Of a stretch of DNA of 64,000 bases, positions 41,010-49,751 are shown one piece after another. Each line of letters opens with the position of its first letter. The stretch's first letter is position 1. Both the position numbers and the translations under genes were made by a program. The notes under the pieces are model-generated. The model was not told the DNA's origin, did not search any database, and was given only the letters and a program-made list of their open reading frames with translations. This DNA comes from Delftia tsuruhatensis NBRC 16741 (GTDB lineage Bacteria; Pseudomonadota; Gammaproteobacteria; Burkholderiales; Burkholderiaceae_C), in NCBI RefSeq assembly GCF_001571325.1, contig NZ_BCTO01000043.1:1-64000 (forward strand), in the 5' to 3' direction.

Positions 41010-42062
41010 ATGCACGAAGCCCCCCGCCCCACCCTCCCGCCCATCGGCTGCAACGGCCGTGGCGTGCAGCGCTCCTCGCGCCACCAGCCCATCGGCCTGC
41101 AGGAGCTGCCCATACGCGAGCAGTTCCGCCTCGTCAGCGAGACCGGCGTGTTCGACTGCTTCGACCGCCTGCCGCTGCGCCACCAGCTGGCCGACTACGA
41201 GTCGGCCATCGCCGAATTCAAGCTGCCCGTGCACACCGCCAGCTGGTTCTACCGCCTGGGCGAGGACGAGGTCCTGCTGGCCGGCAACCTGCGCATCTGC
41301 CGCGAGATCGGCGTGCGCTGCCACAACATCATGACCTTCAAGCACCACCGCGACGGCCATGTGCTGTCCGATGTGGAAATCGCCGAACACTATCTGCGGG
41401 TCTATGACGACGCCATGGGCCTGGGCGTGGAGCCCAGCTTCGCGCTGCATGTGAACACGTGGACCGAAGACTTCCTGCGCGTGCGCAGCGTGGCCGGGCG
41501 CGTGCAGGCACGCGGCGTGCCCTTTCACTTCACGCTGGACTACAGCCATGTGAACTTCAAGATCGGCAACCCGGCCGAGCTGGACCGGTCGGGCGTGCGC
41601 GGGCTGCTCGAGCGCGGCGAACTGGTGCTGGACCCGTTCGAGCCCGGCTCGCTGTGCGAACAATGGCTGGACATGGGCATCGTGCGCTGGGCCCAGCTGC
41701 GCGCGGCCGGCCCCAACCAGCCCCTGAACCTGTGGCACCGCGACGAGGACGGCAGCCCGGGCCGGGGCATCCAGTACCCCATGCTGCGGCCCGGACCCGG
41801 CGAATGGCATTCGCCCTGGCATGCCTACCTGCTGGAGCCCTCCAAAGAGGCCATCCGCAAGGTGCTGGCCTGCCACCATGCGCAGCCGCACAGCCCGCTG
41901 CGCTACCTCACCACCGAATTCATCAATCTCCCCGACTACGGCCTGGGCGCAGGCTATGACCTGCTGGAGCAGAACGTGGCGGCCGCGCGCTTCATGCGGC
42001 AAGCCTGGGACGAGATCTGCGCCCGCCCCGTACTCCGGGCCTCCTGCGAAGGTGCAGCATGA
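41010..42062 (+). CDS. Uncharacterised protein, possibly xylose-isomerase-like TIM barrel
   Basis: A 350-residue soluble protein without signal peptide or membrane segment. The alternating pattern of strands and helices (GVRCHNIMTFKHHRDG, the helix EIAEHYLRVYDDAMGLG, SFALHVNTWTEDF, FHFTLDYSHVNFKIG) resembles sugar-phosphate isomerase/epimerase barrels, with several His/Asp/Glu residues placed as metal ligands would be. I cannot assign an enzyme. It follows the 35-codon ORF and overlaps the ferredoxin reductase start (ATGA, 42059-42062), so the two belong to one operon. Confidence 0.65.
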   Translation: MHEAPRPTLPPIGCNGRGVQRSSRHQPIGLQELPIREQFRLVSETGVFDCFDRLPLRHQLADYESAIAEFKLPVHTASWFYRLGEDEVLLAGNLRICREIGVRCHNIMTFKHHRDGHVLSDVEIAEHYLRVYDDAMGLGVEPSFALHVNTWTEDFLRVRSVAGRVQARGVPFHFTLDYSHVNFKIGNPAELDRSGVRGLLERGELVLDPFEPGSLCEQWLDMGIVRWAQLRAAGPNQPLNLWHRDEDGSPGRGIQYPMLRPGPGEWHSPWHAYLLEPSKEAIRKVLACHHAQPHSPLRYLTTEFINLPDYGLGAGYDLLEQNVAAARFMRQAWDEICARPVLRASCEGAA

Positions 42063-43294
42063 ACCCCGCACAACACCCCCAAGGCCATGCCGTCATCATC
42101 GGCGCCGGACACGCCGGTGGCACCCTGGCCGCCCTGCTGCGCCAGTACGGCCACCCGGGCCCGATCACTGTGGTCGGCGGCGAGGACCTGCAGCCCTACC
42201 TGCGCCCGCCGCTGTCCAGGGCCTGGCTGCAGCAGGCCATGGGCCCGGACGAGCTGTTGCCGCGGCCCGCCGGCGCCTCCGCGGACCAGGCCATCGCCCT
42301 GCGCCCGGGCATGCGCGCCATGGCCATAGAGCCGGGCTCGCGGCAGGTGGCGCTGAACGACGGATCGGTGCTGCACTACGAACACCTGGTCATTGCCACA
42401 GGCTCCGCGCCGCGCTGGCTGGTCCTGCCCGGGGATGAGCGGCCTGGCATCACCTACCTGCGCACCATGGAAGACGCGCAGGCGCTGCGGGGCCATCTGC
42501 AGACCGCGCGCTGCCTGGCCATCATCGGCGGCGGCTATGCGGGCCTCGAAATCGCTTCCACGGCCCGCAAGCTGGGCGTGCAGGTCCGGATCATCGAGCG
42601 CGAAGGCAGGCTGCTGACGCGCAGCGCCTCGCCGCAGATGGCTGCGCATCTGCTGCAGCTGCATGCAGGCCAGGGCGTGGAGGTGCATTTCAATGCAGCG
42701 GTCGCCGCCATCCAGGGAGACAGCCCCACCCGCATCACGGCCCTGTGGATGGCCGATGGCTCCCGACTGGAGTGCGATGCCGTGCTCATCGGCGTGGGCG
42801 CGGCGCCCTGCATGGAACTGGCGCAATCCCTCGGCCTGGACTGCGCCGACGGCATTGCCGTGGATGGCGAAGGCCGTACCGCCATGAGCGGCATCTACGC
42901 CATAGGCGATGCCACGCGCCGCCCGCTGGCCGGCTACCCCGGGCTGCACCGGCTCGAAAGCGTGCCCAGCGCGCTCGAACAGGCCCGGCGCGCGGCCTGC
43001 GCCATCACGGGCAGCGAACTGCCCGCCCATGAAACGCCCTGGTTCTGGTCCGATCAGTACGACACCAGGCTGCAGATCGCCGGCCTGCCCGGCCAGGGCG
43101 ACCAGACCGTGCTGCGCGGCAACCCGGCCAGCGGCAGGTTCGCCGTCCTGCACCTGCGCGGTGGCCAGCTGTGCGCCGCCGAATGCGTGAATTCGCCGGG
43201 CGAATTCATGGCTGCGCGCAAGGCCATCGCCGCCACGCACTGCGCCGGCCCCGGTTTCCCAACGCTCCCCTCCAAAGCCCCACTCACGCCATGA
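42059..43294 (+). CDS. Ferredoxin/rubredoxin reductase-type FAD oxidoreductase
   Basis: A 411-residue NAD(P)H-dependent flavoprotein of the putidaredoxin reductase/BenC-like class that feeds electrons to a 2Fe-2S ferredoxin for P450 or Rieske oxygenases. The FAD motif is IIGAGHAGGTLAALLR (about 13-28), PYLRPPLSRAWL is the family hallmark, the NAD motif is LAIIGGGYAGLEIAS (about 150-164), and the second FAD motif is SGIYAIGDATRRP (about 280-292). A C-terminal reductase domain follows (PWFWSDQYDTRLQIAGL). Its expected partner, a ferredoxin, is encoded immediately after it but truncated. Confidence 0.88.
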   Translation: MNPAQHPQGHAVIIGAGHAGGTLAALLRQYGHPGPITVVGGEDLQPYLRPPLSRAWLQQAMGPDELLPRPAGASADQAIALRPGMRAMAIEPGSRQVALNDGSVLHYEHLVIATGSAPRWLVLPGDERPGITYLRTMEDAQALRGHLQTARCLAIIGGGYAGLEIASTARKLGVQVRIIEREGRLLTRSASPQMAAHLLQLHAGQGVEVHFNAAVAAIQGDSPTRITALWMADGSRLECDAVLIGVGAAPCMELAQSLGLDCADGIAVDGEGRTAMSGIYAIGDATRRPLAGYPGLHRLESVPSALEQARRAACAITGSELPAHETPWFWSDQYDTRLQIAGLPGQGDQTVLRGNPASGRFAVLHLRGGQLCAAECVNSPGEFMAARKAIAATHCAGPGFPTLPSKAPLTP

Positions 43295-43512
43295 TCTCCA
43301 TTGCCTTCATGGAGCACGGCGGCAGCGAGCATGCGGTGCAGGCCACGGAGGGACAGAGCCTCATGCCGAATGCGGCGGCGCCGGTGGCGCAGCGCCAATG
43401 CAGCCGCAGCCGCAGCCGCAGGATCAGCGCGTTGCCAGGCTGCGCCCCACCGCCCGCAAACACTCCACCAGCAACCGCGTCGTCGCCGTCATCGGCTGGC
43501 CGCGCAGGGTGA
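43291..43512 (+). pseudogene. Truncated 2Fe-2S ferredoxin gene
   Basis: The ATG at 43291 overlaps the reductase stop (ATGA) and opens a frame starting MISIAFMEHGGSEHAVQATE, then GQSLM, a typical beginning of adrenodoxin-type ferredoxins. After about 28 residues similarity ends in Arg/Ser-rich and then Pro-rich sequence that runs antisense through the 3' end of the convergent LysR gene. The C-x5-C-x2-C ligand loop and the fourth Cys are absent, so no 2Fe-2S cluster could bind. A deletion that fused this locus to the LysR region is the simplest explanation. Confidence 0.65.
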
Positions 43513-44362
43513 TCAGGCCCACGGGGGGCAGGTCGATGGGCACGGGCAGGTCCAGCACGGCGACCAGCCCCTGCTGCGCGAAATGCTGCGCCACGCCGCG
43601 CGCCATGAAGGCCACGGCGCCGCGCTGGTGCAGGAAGCTGATCTGCGACAGGAATGAGGCGGACTCGACCAGATCGGCCGGAGGATGCAGGCCGTGGGCG
43701 AAGAACTGCTGCTCCAGCTTCACGCGCAGCGATGCCCAGGGCGGGGGCATGACGCAGGGCATGTCGGCCAGCGCCTGCCAGCTCGCAGGCTGCGCCAGCA
43801 ACGCATGGCCGGGGCGCACGACGGCGACCATGGGCTCGTCGTACAGGGCTTCGGTCTCCAGGTCGGGCGAGGCATAGCCGGGTTCGAGCCGGCCCACGAA
43901 CAGGTCCAGCTCGCCCATGCGCAGCTTGGGCAGCAGCCGCGTGAGATCGCCCTCCTCGACCAGCACCGTGGTCTGGGCCGATCGCGCCTTCAACTGCTCG
44001 ACGGCCCGGGCCAGCAGCACGGGCGTGGCCACGACCATGGCGCCCACGCTGGTGCGCCCGCGCGTGCCGCTGGCCTCGGCCGCCATTTCATCGCGCGTGC
44101 GTTCGAAGCCCGCCAGCACCGAGCGCGCAAAGCGCACCATGCTGACCCCGGCCGCCGTGGGCTCGGTGCCGCGCGTGGAGCGCTCGAACAGCGTCATGTC
44201 CAGCATGCGCTCGATCTCGGCCAGGGTCTTGGAGACGGCGGGCTGGGTGACGGCCAGGAACTCGGCGGCGCGGCCCAGGTGGCGGAACTGGTCCAGCGCC
44301 ACCAGCAGCTGCAGATGGCGCAGCTTGAGGTTGGAGCGCAGCACGCGGTCTATCTTGCTCAT
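43424..44362 (-). CDS. LysR-family regulator (GbpR/CbbR-like N-terminus)
   Basis: A 312-residue transcription factor with an N-terminal winged helix (LKLRHLQLLVALDQFRHLGRAAEFLAVTQPAVSKTLAEIERML) and a LysR substrate domain (RTSVGAMVVATPVLLARAV onward). The N-terminal pattern LRHLQLL and the VGRLEPGYASPDLETEALYDEPM segment resemble GbpR-type regulators of sugar or galactonate use. It is divergent from the Bug receptor, dehydratase, dehydrogenase and aldolase operon, which it probably controls. An inverted repeat in the shared promoter (44368-44391) is a candidate site. Its 3' end overlaps the ferredoxin remnant. Confidence 0.9.
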   Translation of the reverse strand: MSKIDRVLRSNLKLRHLQLLVALDQFRHLGRAAEFLAVTQPAVSKTLAEIERMLDMTLFERSTRGTEPTAAGVSMVRFARSVLAGFERTRDEMAAEASGTRGRTSVGAMVVATPVLLARAVEQLKARSAQTTVLVEEGDLTRLLPKLRMGELDLFVGRLEPGYASPDLETEALYDEPMVAVVRPGHALLAQPASWQALADMPCVMPPPWASLRVKLEQQFFAHGLHPPADLVESASFLSQISFLHQRGAVAFMARGVAQHFAQQGLVAVLDLPVPIDLPPVGLITLRGQPMTATTRLLVECLRAVGRSLATR

Positions 44363-44367
44363 GGGGT

Positions 44368-44391
44368 CTTCATAGCTTTGAGGTTATGAAG
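44368..44391. promoter_or_regulatory. Inverted repeat, candidate LysR operator
   Basis: CTTCATA (44368-44374) and TATGAAG (44385-44391) flank a 10-nt spacer six bases upstream of the LysR ATG and about 110 bp upstream of the divergent Bug gene. This fits a LysR T-N11-A autoregulatory site. Confidence 0.5.
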
Positions 44392-44499
44392 CCAGTCTAT
44401 CTTTTCATTGGATTGTCATGATCAGGCACTGAACAATCGCGCCAGTCAGCCCAGGGCCCGGATCACAGGGCTGCAAAAAGCCAATACAGGAGACAAGCG

Positions 44500-45495
44500 A
44501 TGAACACCCCACGCACACGCCATGCAAGCCGGCGCGAATTCGTGCTCGCCACCCTCGGCGCCAGCGCACTGGCCGCCACCGGACCTCTTTTCGCCCAGAG
44601 CTGGCCCGAACGCCCCATCACCTTCATCTGCCCCTGGCCTGCGGGCGGCACGGCCGACCAGTCCATGCGCGCGCTGTGCACCGTGGCCGGCAAGCTGCTG
44701 GGCCAGCCGATCGCGGTGGAGAACCGCGCGGGCGCCTCGGGAATGATCGGCGCCAAGGCGCTGGCCTCGGCCAGGGCGGACGGCTACACCATCGGCCAGA
44801 TTCCCATCTCGGTCACGCGCTTTTCGCAACTGGGCAGCCTGCAGGCCGATCCGCGCAAGGACTACACCTACATCGCGCGCACCTCGGGCCAGACCTTCGG
44901 CATTGCCGTGCCCGCCCATTCGCCGTTCAAGACGCTCAAGGACTTCGTGGCCGCCGCCAAGGCCCGGCCTGGCCAGGTGACCTATGCCCATGCAGGCGTG
45001 GGCGGTGCCACGCATGTGGGCATGGAGGAGTTTGCGGGCGTGGCCGGCATACAGCTCAACCATGTGCCCTACAAGGGCGGCGCCGAGGCACTGCAGGGTG
45101 TGCTGGGCGGCCACGTGGATGCGCTGGCCGACTCCAGCTCCTGGGCCCCCCATGTGGAAGCCGGCAAGCTGCGCCTGCTGGCCACCTGGGGCGAGCAGCG
45201 CACGGCGCGCTTCAAGGACGTGCCCACGCTGCGCGAATGCGGCTACGACGTGGTGGTCGATGCGCCCAACGGCATCGGCGCGCCGCGTGGCCTGGAGCCG
45301 GCCGTGGCGGCCAGGCTGCGCGAGGCCTTCCGCGCCGCCGTGGCCAGCCCCGAGTTCAAGTCCGTGGCCGAGAAGCTGGATGCACCGCTGCTCTACCTGG
45401 ACGGCCCGGACTACGAGAAATACGTCAACACGGTCTATCAAAAAGAGACCGTCCTCATCGACAAGCTCAAGCTGCGCGAATTGATGAAGGGCTGA
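44500..45495 (+). CDS. Bug-family (TctC-like) periplasmic solute receptor
   Basis: A 331-residue tripartite tricarboxylate-type receptor. The N-terminus carries a twin-arginine-like signal (SRREFVLATLGASALAATG). The mature part begins WPERPITFICPWPAGGTADQSMR, the standard Bug opening, and continues with AVENRAGASGMIGA and YAHAGVGGATHVG. Membrane partners TctA and TctB are absent nearby, as for most Comamonadaceae Bug proteins. First in an operon with a sugar-acid-type dehydratase, it probably binds the sugar acid or dicarboxylate that the pathway consumes. Confidence 0.9.
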   Translation: MNTPRTRHASRREFVLATLGASALAATGPLFAQSWPERPITFICPWPAGGTADQSMRALCTVAGKLLGQPIAVENRAGASGMIGAKALASARADGYTIGQIPISVTRFSQLGSLQADPRKDYTYIARTSGQTFGIAVPAHSPFKTLKDFVAAAKARPGQVTYAHAGVGGATHVGMEEFAGVAGIQLNHVPYKGGAEALQGVLGGHVDALADSSSWAPHVEAGKLRLLATWGEQRTARFKDVPTLRECGYDVVVDAPNGIGAPRGLEPAVAARLREAFRAAVASPEFKSVAEKLDAPLLYLDGPDYEKYVNTVYQKETVLIDKLKLRELMKG

Positions 45496-45528
45496 CAGCC
45501 CGCGAACCCACACCGATGAAAGCCCCGC

Positions 45529-47058
45529 ATGTCCCGCACCGATAGCCCCCTGCTGCACCTGCATCCCAACGACAACGTGCTGGTCGCCAGGACCGCTCTG
45601 TCGCTGGGCCAGGAGATTCCCGAACTGGGCGTGCGCGCCCGCGCCCAGGTGCCTGCGGGCCACAAGATCGCCGCGCGCCGCATCGCAGAGGGCGAGCAGG
45701 TGAAGAAGTACGACACCGTGATCGGCGTGGCCACGCGTGAGCTGGAGGCCGGCGACTATGTGCACAGCCACAACCTGCGCATCGTGGACTACTACCGCGA
45801 CCCGGCCTTCGGCGCCGATGTGCGGCCCGTGGACTATGTGCCCGAGGCGCAGCGCGCCAGCTTCCAGGGCTTTGTGCGCGCCGGCGGCGGCGTGGGCACG
45901 CGCAATTTCATCGGCATCCTGTCGTCGGTGAACTGCTCGGCTACGGTGATCAAGCGCATTGCCGCGCATTTCACGGCCGAGCGCATGGCAGCCTTCCCCA
46001 ACGTGGACGGCGTGGTGGCCTTCGCCCAGACCAGCGGCTGCGGCATGTCCTCGCCCAGCGAGCATTTCGACGTGCTGCGCCGCACGCTGGCCGGCTATGC
46101 GCGCCACCCGAACCTGGCCGGCGTGCTCATCGTGGGCCTGGGCTGCGAGCGCAACCAGGTCGATGCCCTCGTGGAGTCGCAGGGCCTGTGCGAAGGCCGG
46201 CTCATGCGCACCCTGGTGATGCAGGAGGTCGGCGGCACGCGCGTGACCATAGAGGCAGGCATCCGCGCCATCGAAGAGATGCTGCCCGAAGCCGATGCCG
46301 CGCGGCGCAGCACGGTCAGTGCCAGCCACCTGAAGATCGGGCTGGAGTGCGGCGGCTCGGACGGCTTTTCGGGCATCACGGCCAACCCGGCACTGGGCGC
46401 GGCCATGGACATCCTGGTGCGCCACGGCGGCACGGCCATCCTGTCGGAAACGCCCGAGATCCATGGCGTGGAATTCATGCTCACGCGCCGCGCCATCACG
46501 CCAGCCGTAGGGCAGAAGCTGCTGGACCGCCTGGCCTGGTGGGAGCGCTACGCGGCCGGCCAGAACGCGCAGTTCAACGGCGTGGTCGGCCACGGCAACC
46601 AGGCCGGGGGCCTGGCCAACATCTTCGAGAAATCGCTGGGCTCGGCCATGAAGGGCGGCACCACGCCGCTGCGCGCCGTCTACGAATATGCCGAGCCCAT
46701 CACCGAGCCGGGCTTCGTCTTCATGGATTCGCCGGGCTACGACCCCGTGGCCTCCACGGGCCAGATTGCCAGCGGCGCGCACCTGATCTGCTTCACCACG
46801 GGGCGCGGCTCCATGTTCGGCAGCAAGCCCGCGCCCACCATCAAGCTGGCCAGCAACACGCCCATGTACCGGCGCCTGGAGGAAGACATGGACATCAACT
46901 GCGGCCTGATCGTGGACGGCGAATGCGGCGTGCCCGAGATGGGGCAGCGCATCTTCGCGCAGATCCTGCGCCACGCCAGCGGCGAGCCCACCAAGAGCGA
47001 GGCCCTGGGCCTGGGCGACCATGAGTTCGTGCCCTGGCACCTGGGCATCGTGAGCTGA
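45529..47058 (+). CDS. UxaA/GarD-family sugar-acid dehydratase
   Basis: A 509-residue iron-dependent dehydratase of the altronate/galactarate family. An N-terminal SAF domain (HPNDNVLVARTALSLGQE, then VPAGHKIAARRIAEGEQVKKYD and AGDYVHSHN, about 12-85) is joined to a catalytic domain with GVGTRNFIGILSSVNCSATV, QTSGCGMSSPSEHF, VGLGCERNQ and LECGGSDGFSGITANPALG. The conserved cysteines of the family are present. The enzyme removes water from an aldarate or aldonate to give a 2-keto-3-deoxy acid. Both E. coli UxaA and GarD share these motifs, so altronate, galactarate or glucarate cannot be separated by eye. It lies 33 bp after the Bug gene. Confidence 0.85.
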   Translation: MSRTDSPLLHLHPNDNVLVARTALSLGQEIPELGVRARAQVPAGHKIAARRIAEGEQVKKYDTVIGVATRELEAGDYVHSHNLRIVDYYRDPAFGADVRPVDYVPEAQRASFQGFVRAGGGVGTRNFIGILSSVNCSATVIKRIAAHFTAERMAAFPNVDGVVAFAQTSGCGMSSPSEHFDVLRRTLAGYARHPNLAGVLIVGLGCERNQVDALVESQGLCEGRLMRTLVMQEVGGTRVTIEAGIRAIEEMLPEADAARRSTVSASHLKIGLECGGSDGFSGITANPALGAAMDILVRHGGTAILSETPEIHGVEFMLTRRAITPAVGQKLLDRLAWWERYAAGQNAQFNGVVGHGNQAGGLANIFEKSLGSAMKGGTTPLRAVYEYAEPITEPGFVFMDSPGYDPVASTGQIASGAHLICFTTGRGSMFGSKPAPTIKLASNTPMYRRLEEDMDINCGLIVDGECGVPEMGQRIFAQILRHASGEPTKSEALGLGDHEFVPWHLGIVS

Positions 47059-47092
47059 GCCGCCCTTTACAACACCTGCATCCACCGATTCC

Positions 47093-48580
47093 ATGCCACT
47101 GACCCTCACCCGCCCCGAGCTGCTGCGCAGCGCCAACTTCATCGCCGGCCAATGGACGACCGCGACGGCCACGCCCGCCGCACCTGCCCCGCGCCTGGCC
47201 GTGACCGACCCCGCCACGGGCGCACTGATCACCGAGGTGCCCGACTCCGGCGCCGCCGAGGCCCGCGCCGCGCTGGACGCCGCGCATGCCGCCTTCCCCG
47301 CCTGGCGCAAGACGCCCGCCAAACAGCGCGCCGCCATCATCAAGCGCTGGAACGACCTGGTGCTGGCCCACCAGGACGACCTGGGCCGCCTCATCAGCCG
47401 CGAGCAGGGCAAGCCCCTGGCCGAGGGCAAAGGCGAGGTCGCCTATGCGGCCAGCTACATCGAATGGTTTGCCGAAGAGGCCACGCGCATGAACGGCGAG
47501 ATCATTCCCGCACCCGTGCCGGGCCGGCGCATGCTTGCGCTGCGCGAGCCCGTGGGCGTGGTGGCCGCCATCACGCCCTGGAACTTTCCTGCCGCCATGA
47601 TCGCCCGCAAGATCGCGCCCGCGCTGGCCGCCGGCTGCACCGTGGTCTGCAAGCCAGCGGAAGACACGCCGCTGACCTCGCTGGCCCTGGTGCTGCTGGC
47701 CCAGGAGGCAGGCGTGCCTGCCGGTGTGCTCAACATCGTCACGGCCTCGCGCGAGAAGACGCCCGAGGTGGTGGATGTCTGGCTGGACGACGCGCGCGTG
47801 CGCAAGATCACCTTCACGGGCTCCACGCCCGTGGGCAAGCACCTGGCGCGGCGCAGCGCCGACACGCTCAAGAAGCTCTCGCTGGAGCTGGGCGGCAATG
47901 CGCCCTTCATCGTCTTCGAGGATGCCGACATCGAGGCCGCCGTCGACGGCTTCATGGCCGCCAAGTTCCGCAATGGCGGCCAGACCTGCGTGTGCCCCAA
48001 CCGCGTCTTCGTGCACCGCAGCGTGCACGACACGTTCGCACAGAAGCTGGCCGCGCGCGTGGCCGCGCTGCACGTGGGCCCGGCCAGCGACCCGGCCTCG
48101 CAGATCGGCCCCATGATCAACGCGCGCGCCGTGGAAAAGATCGAGCGCCATGTGCAGGACGCCGTAGCGCGCGGCGCCAGGGTGCTCACGGGCGGCAGGC
48201 GCCTGGATGCCCTGGGCGCCAACTACTACGCGCCCACCGTGCTCACAGGCGCAGATGCCTCCATGGCCTGCGCCTGCGAGGAAACCTTCGGTCCCGTGGC
48301 GCCGCTCACCGTCTTCGACAGCGAGGACGAGGTCATCGCCGCCGCCAACGACACGCCCTTCGGCCTGGCCGCCTACTTCTACAGCAACGACGCGCGCCGC
48401 ATCTGGCGCATGGCCGATGCGTTGGAGACCGGCATCGTCGGCATCAACGAAGGCGCGCTGGCCGCCGAGGCAGCGCCCTTCGGCGGCGTCAAGGAATCGG
48501 GCTACGGCCGCGAGGGCTCCACCCACGGCCTGGACGACTACCTGCACACCAAGTACGTCTGCCAGGGCCTGCTGGACTGA
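47093..48580 (+). CDS. NAD(P)-dependent succinate-semialdehyde-type aldehyde dehydrogenase (GabD-like)
   Basis: A 495-residue aldehyde dehydrogenase. It shows the cofactor segment ITPWNFPAAMIARKIAPALAAG (about 160-181), the TFTGSTPVGKHL glycine motif, the catalytic base in LELGGNAP (about 265-272), and the nucleophilic Cys in NGGQTCVCPNR (about 295-305). The family keeps SSADH-like residues, but semialdehydes of other keto-acid pathways are equally possible, such as alpha-ketoglutarate semialdehyde or tartronate semialdehyde. Here it follows the dehydratase by 34 bp and precedes the aldolase by 30 bp, so it probably oxidises the aldehyde made by that aldolase. Confidence 0.9.
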   Translation: MPLTLTRPELLRSANFIAGQWTTATATPAAPAPRLAVTDPATGALITEVPDSGAAEARAALDAAHAAFPAWRKTPAKQRAAIIKRWNDLVLAHQDDLGRLISREQGKPLAEGKGEVAYAASYIEWFAEEATRMNGEIIPAPVPGRRMLALREPVGVVAAITPWNFPAAMIARKIAPALAAGCTVVCKPAEDTPLTSLALVLLAQEAGVPAGVLNIVTASREKTPEVVDVWLDDARVRKITFTGSTPVGKHLARRSADTLKKLSLELGGNAPFIVFEDADIEAAVDGFMAAKFRNGGQTCVCPNRVFVHRSVHDTFAQKLAARVAALHVGPASDPASQIGPMINARAVEKIERHVQDAVARGARVLTGGRRLDALGANYYAPTVLTGADASMACACEETFGPVAPLTVFDSEDEVIAAANDTPFGLAAYFYSNDARRIWRMADALETGIVGINEGALAAEAAPFGGVKESGYGREGSTHGLDDYLHTKYVCQGLLD

Positions 48581-48610
48581 ATCTTTCCATCAACGAAATC
48601 ACCGGACACC

Positions 48611-49417
48611 ATGCCAGCCCATAACCCCTTCAAGACCGCCCTGGCCGCAGGCCAGCCTCGCATCGGCCTGTGGCTGTCCATGGCCGACCCCTACCTGGCC
48701 GAGGCGGCCGCCACCTGCGGCTATGACTGGCTGCTGATCGACGGCGAGCACGCGCCCAACGACGTGCGCAGCACCCTGGCCGCGCTGCAGGCCGTGGCCC
48801 CGCACCCGGCCCAGGCCGTGGTGCGCGTGGTCGAAGGCAGCACGGCACTGATCAAGCAGATGCTGGACATAGGCGCCACCACCTTGCTCGTGCCCATGGT
48901 GGACACGGCCGAACAGGCGCGCGCCGTGGTGGCCGCCACGCGCTACCCGCCGCTGGGCGTGCGCGGCGTGGGCAGCGCCGTGGGCCGCGCATCGCAGTGG
49001 AGCGCACGCGCCGACTACCTGCAGGTGGCCGACGACGAGGTCTGCCTGCTGGTACAGGCCGAGACCGTGGCCGCGCTGCAGAACCTGCCGGCCATCTGCG
49101 CGGTGGACGGCGTGCACGGCGTCTTCATCGGCCCCGCCGACCTGGCCGCCTCCATGGGCCACCGCGGCAACCCGGGCCACCCCGAAGTGCAGGCCGCCAT
49201 CGAGGGCGCCATGAAGACCATCATCGCCAGCGGCAAGGCGGCCGGCACCCTGACCTCGGACCCCGCCCTGGCCCGCCGCTACCTGGACCTGGGCTGCAGC
49301 TTCGTGGCCGTGGGCGTGGATGTGCTGCTGTTTGCGAATGCGGCGCGCAGGCTGCGGGGGCAGTTCGATGATTCGCCGGTGGCCGCGCCTGCACAGCAGG
49401 CAGCTGCCGCCTATTGA
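48611..49417 (+). CDS. HpaI/GarL-type class II pyruvate aldolase
   Basis: A 268-residue metal-dependent aldolase of the HpcH/HpaI family that cleaves 4-hydroxy-2-oxo acids to pyruvate and an aldehyde. Almost every family block is kept: [30 protein letters not shown] (about 38-51), [27 protein letters not shown] (about 112-126), [23 protein letters not shown], then [10 protein letters not shown]. Resemblance to HpaI (4-hydroxy-2-oxoheptanedioate to pyruvate and succinate semialdehyde) is very close; GarL does the analogous 5-keto-4-deoxyglucarate cleavage. With the dehydratase and dehydrogenase it completes a three-step route. Confidence 0.9.
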   Translation: MPAHNPFKTALAAGQPRIGLWLSMADPYLAEAAATCGYDWLLIDGEHAPNDVRSTLAALQAVAPHPAQAVVRVVEGSTALIKQMLDIGATTLLVPMVDTAEQARAVVAATRYPPLGVRGVGSAVGRASQWSARADYLQVADDEVCLLVQAETVAALQNLPAICAVDGVHGVFIGPADLAASMGHRGNPGHPEVQAAIEGAMKTIIASGKAAGTLTSDPALARRYLDLGCSFVAVGVDVLLFANAARRLRGQFDDSPVAAPAQQAAAAY

Positions 49418-49418
49418 A

Positions 49419-49751
49419 TCAGCCAGCCACCAGCCAGGCCAGCAGCCCCACCGCCGCTGCAGCGGCCGCCACACGCCGCGCGAACTGCGGCGCATAGGTC
49501 AGCAGCAGGCCCAAGGCCAGGGCCGCAAAGGTGAGCAGGCCCAGCCAGGCGGCCACGGCCACCGAGGCATTCCAGCGCAGCAGGCAGGGCGCCAGCGATA
49601 GGGCCAACAGCGCGTAGCCGGCCAGCCGCCAGGCCTTCAGGCGCGCGGGTGCCAGGCCTTCGGTGCCCAGTTGGTCCTGGTGCCGGTCCATGGAAGCGGC
49701 AATGACGGCAAAGCCTGCAAAGGCCAGGCAAAGGGTGGCAAGAATCATCAT
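49419..49751 (-). CDS. DUF3325 small membrane protein
   Basis: A 110-residue protein of three to four hydrophobic helices (about 1-20, 42-60, 62-82 and 92-110), with one short charged loop (MDRHQDQLGTEGLAPARLKAWR). It matches DUF3325, a family found beside PepSY proteins and siderophore receptors. Its first codons overlap the end of the PepSY gene (ATG 49751; PepSY stop ends at 49748), so it is the last gene of a coupled three-gene operon. Its function is unknown beyond the iron-uptake association. Confidence 0.75.
   Translation of the reverse strand: MMILATLCLAFAGFAVIAASMDRHQDQLGTEGLAPARLKAWRLAGYALLALSLAPCLLRWNASVAVAAWLGLLTFAALALGLLLTYAPQFARRVAAAAAAVGLLAWLVAG

Noticed and set aside
44446-47430. 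994-codon minus-strand frame opposite the Bug and dehydratase genes
   Set aside because: Spans two well-supported genes antisense and has no recognisable domain.
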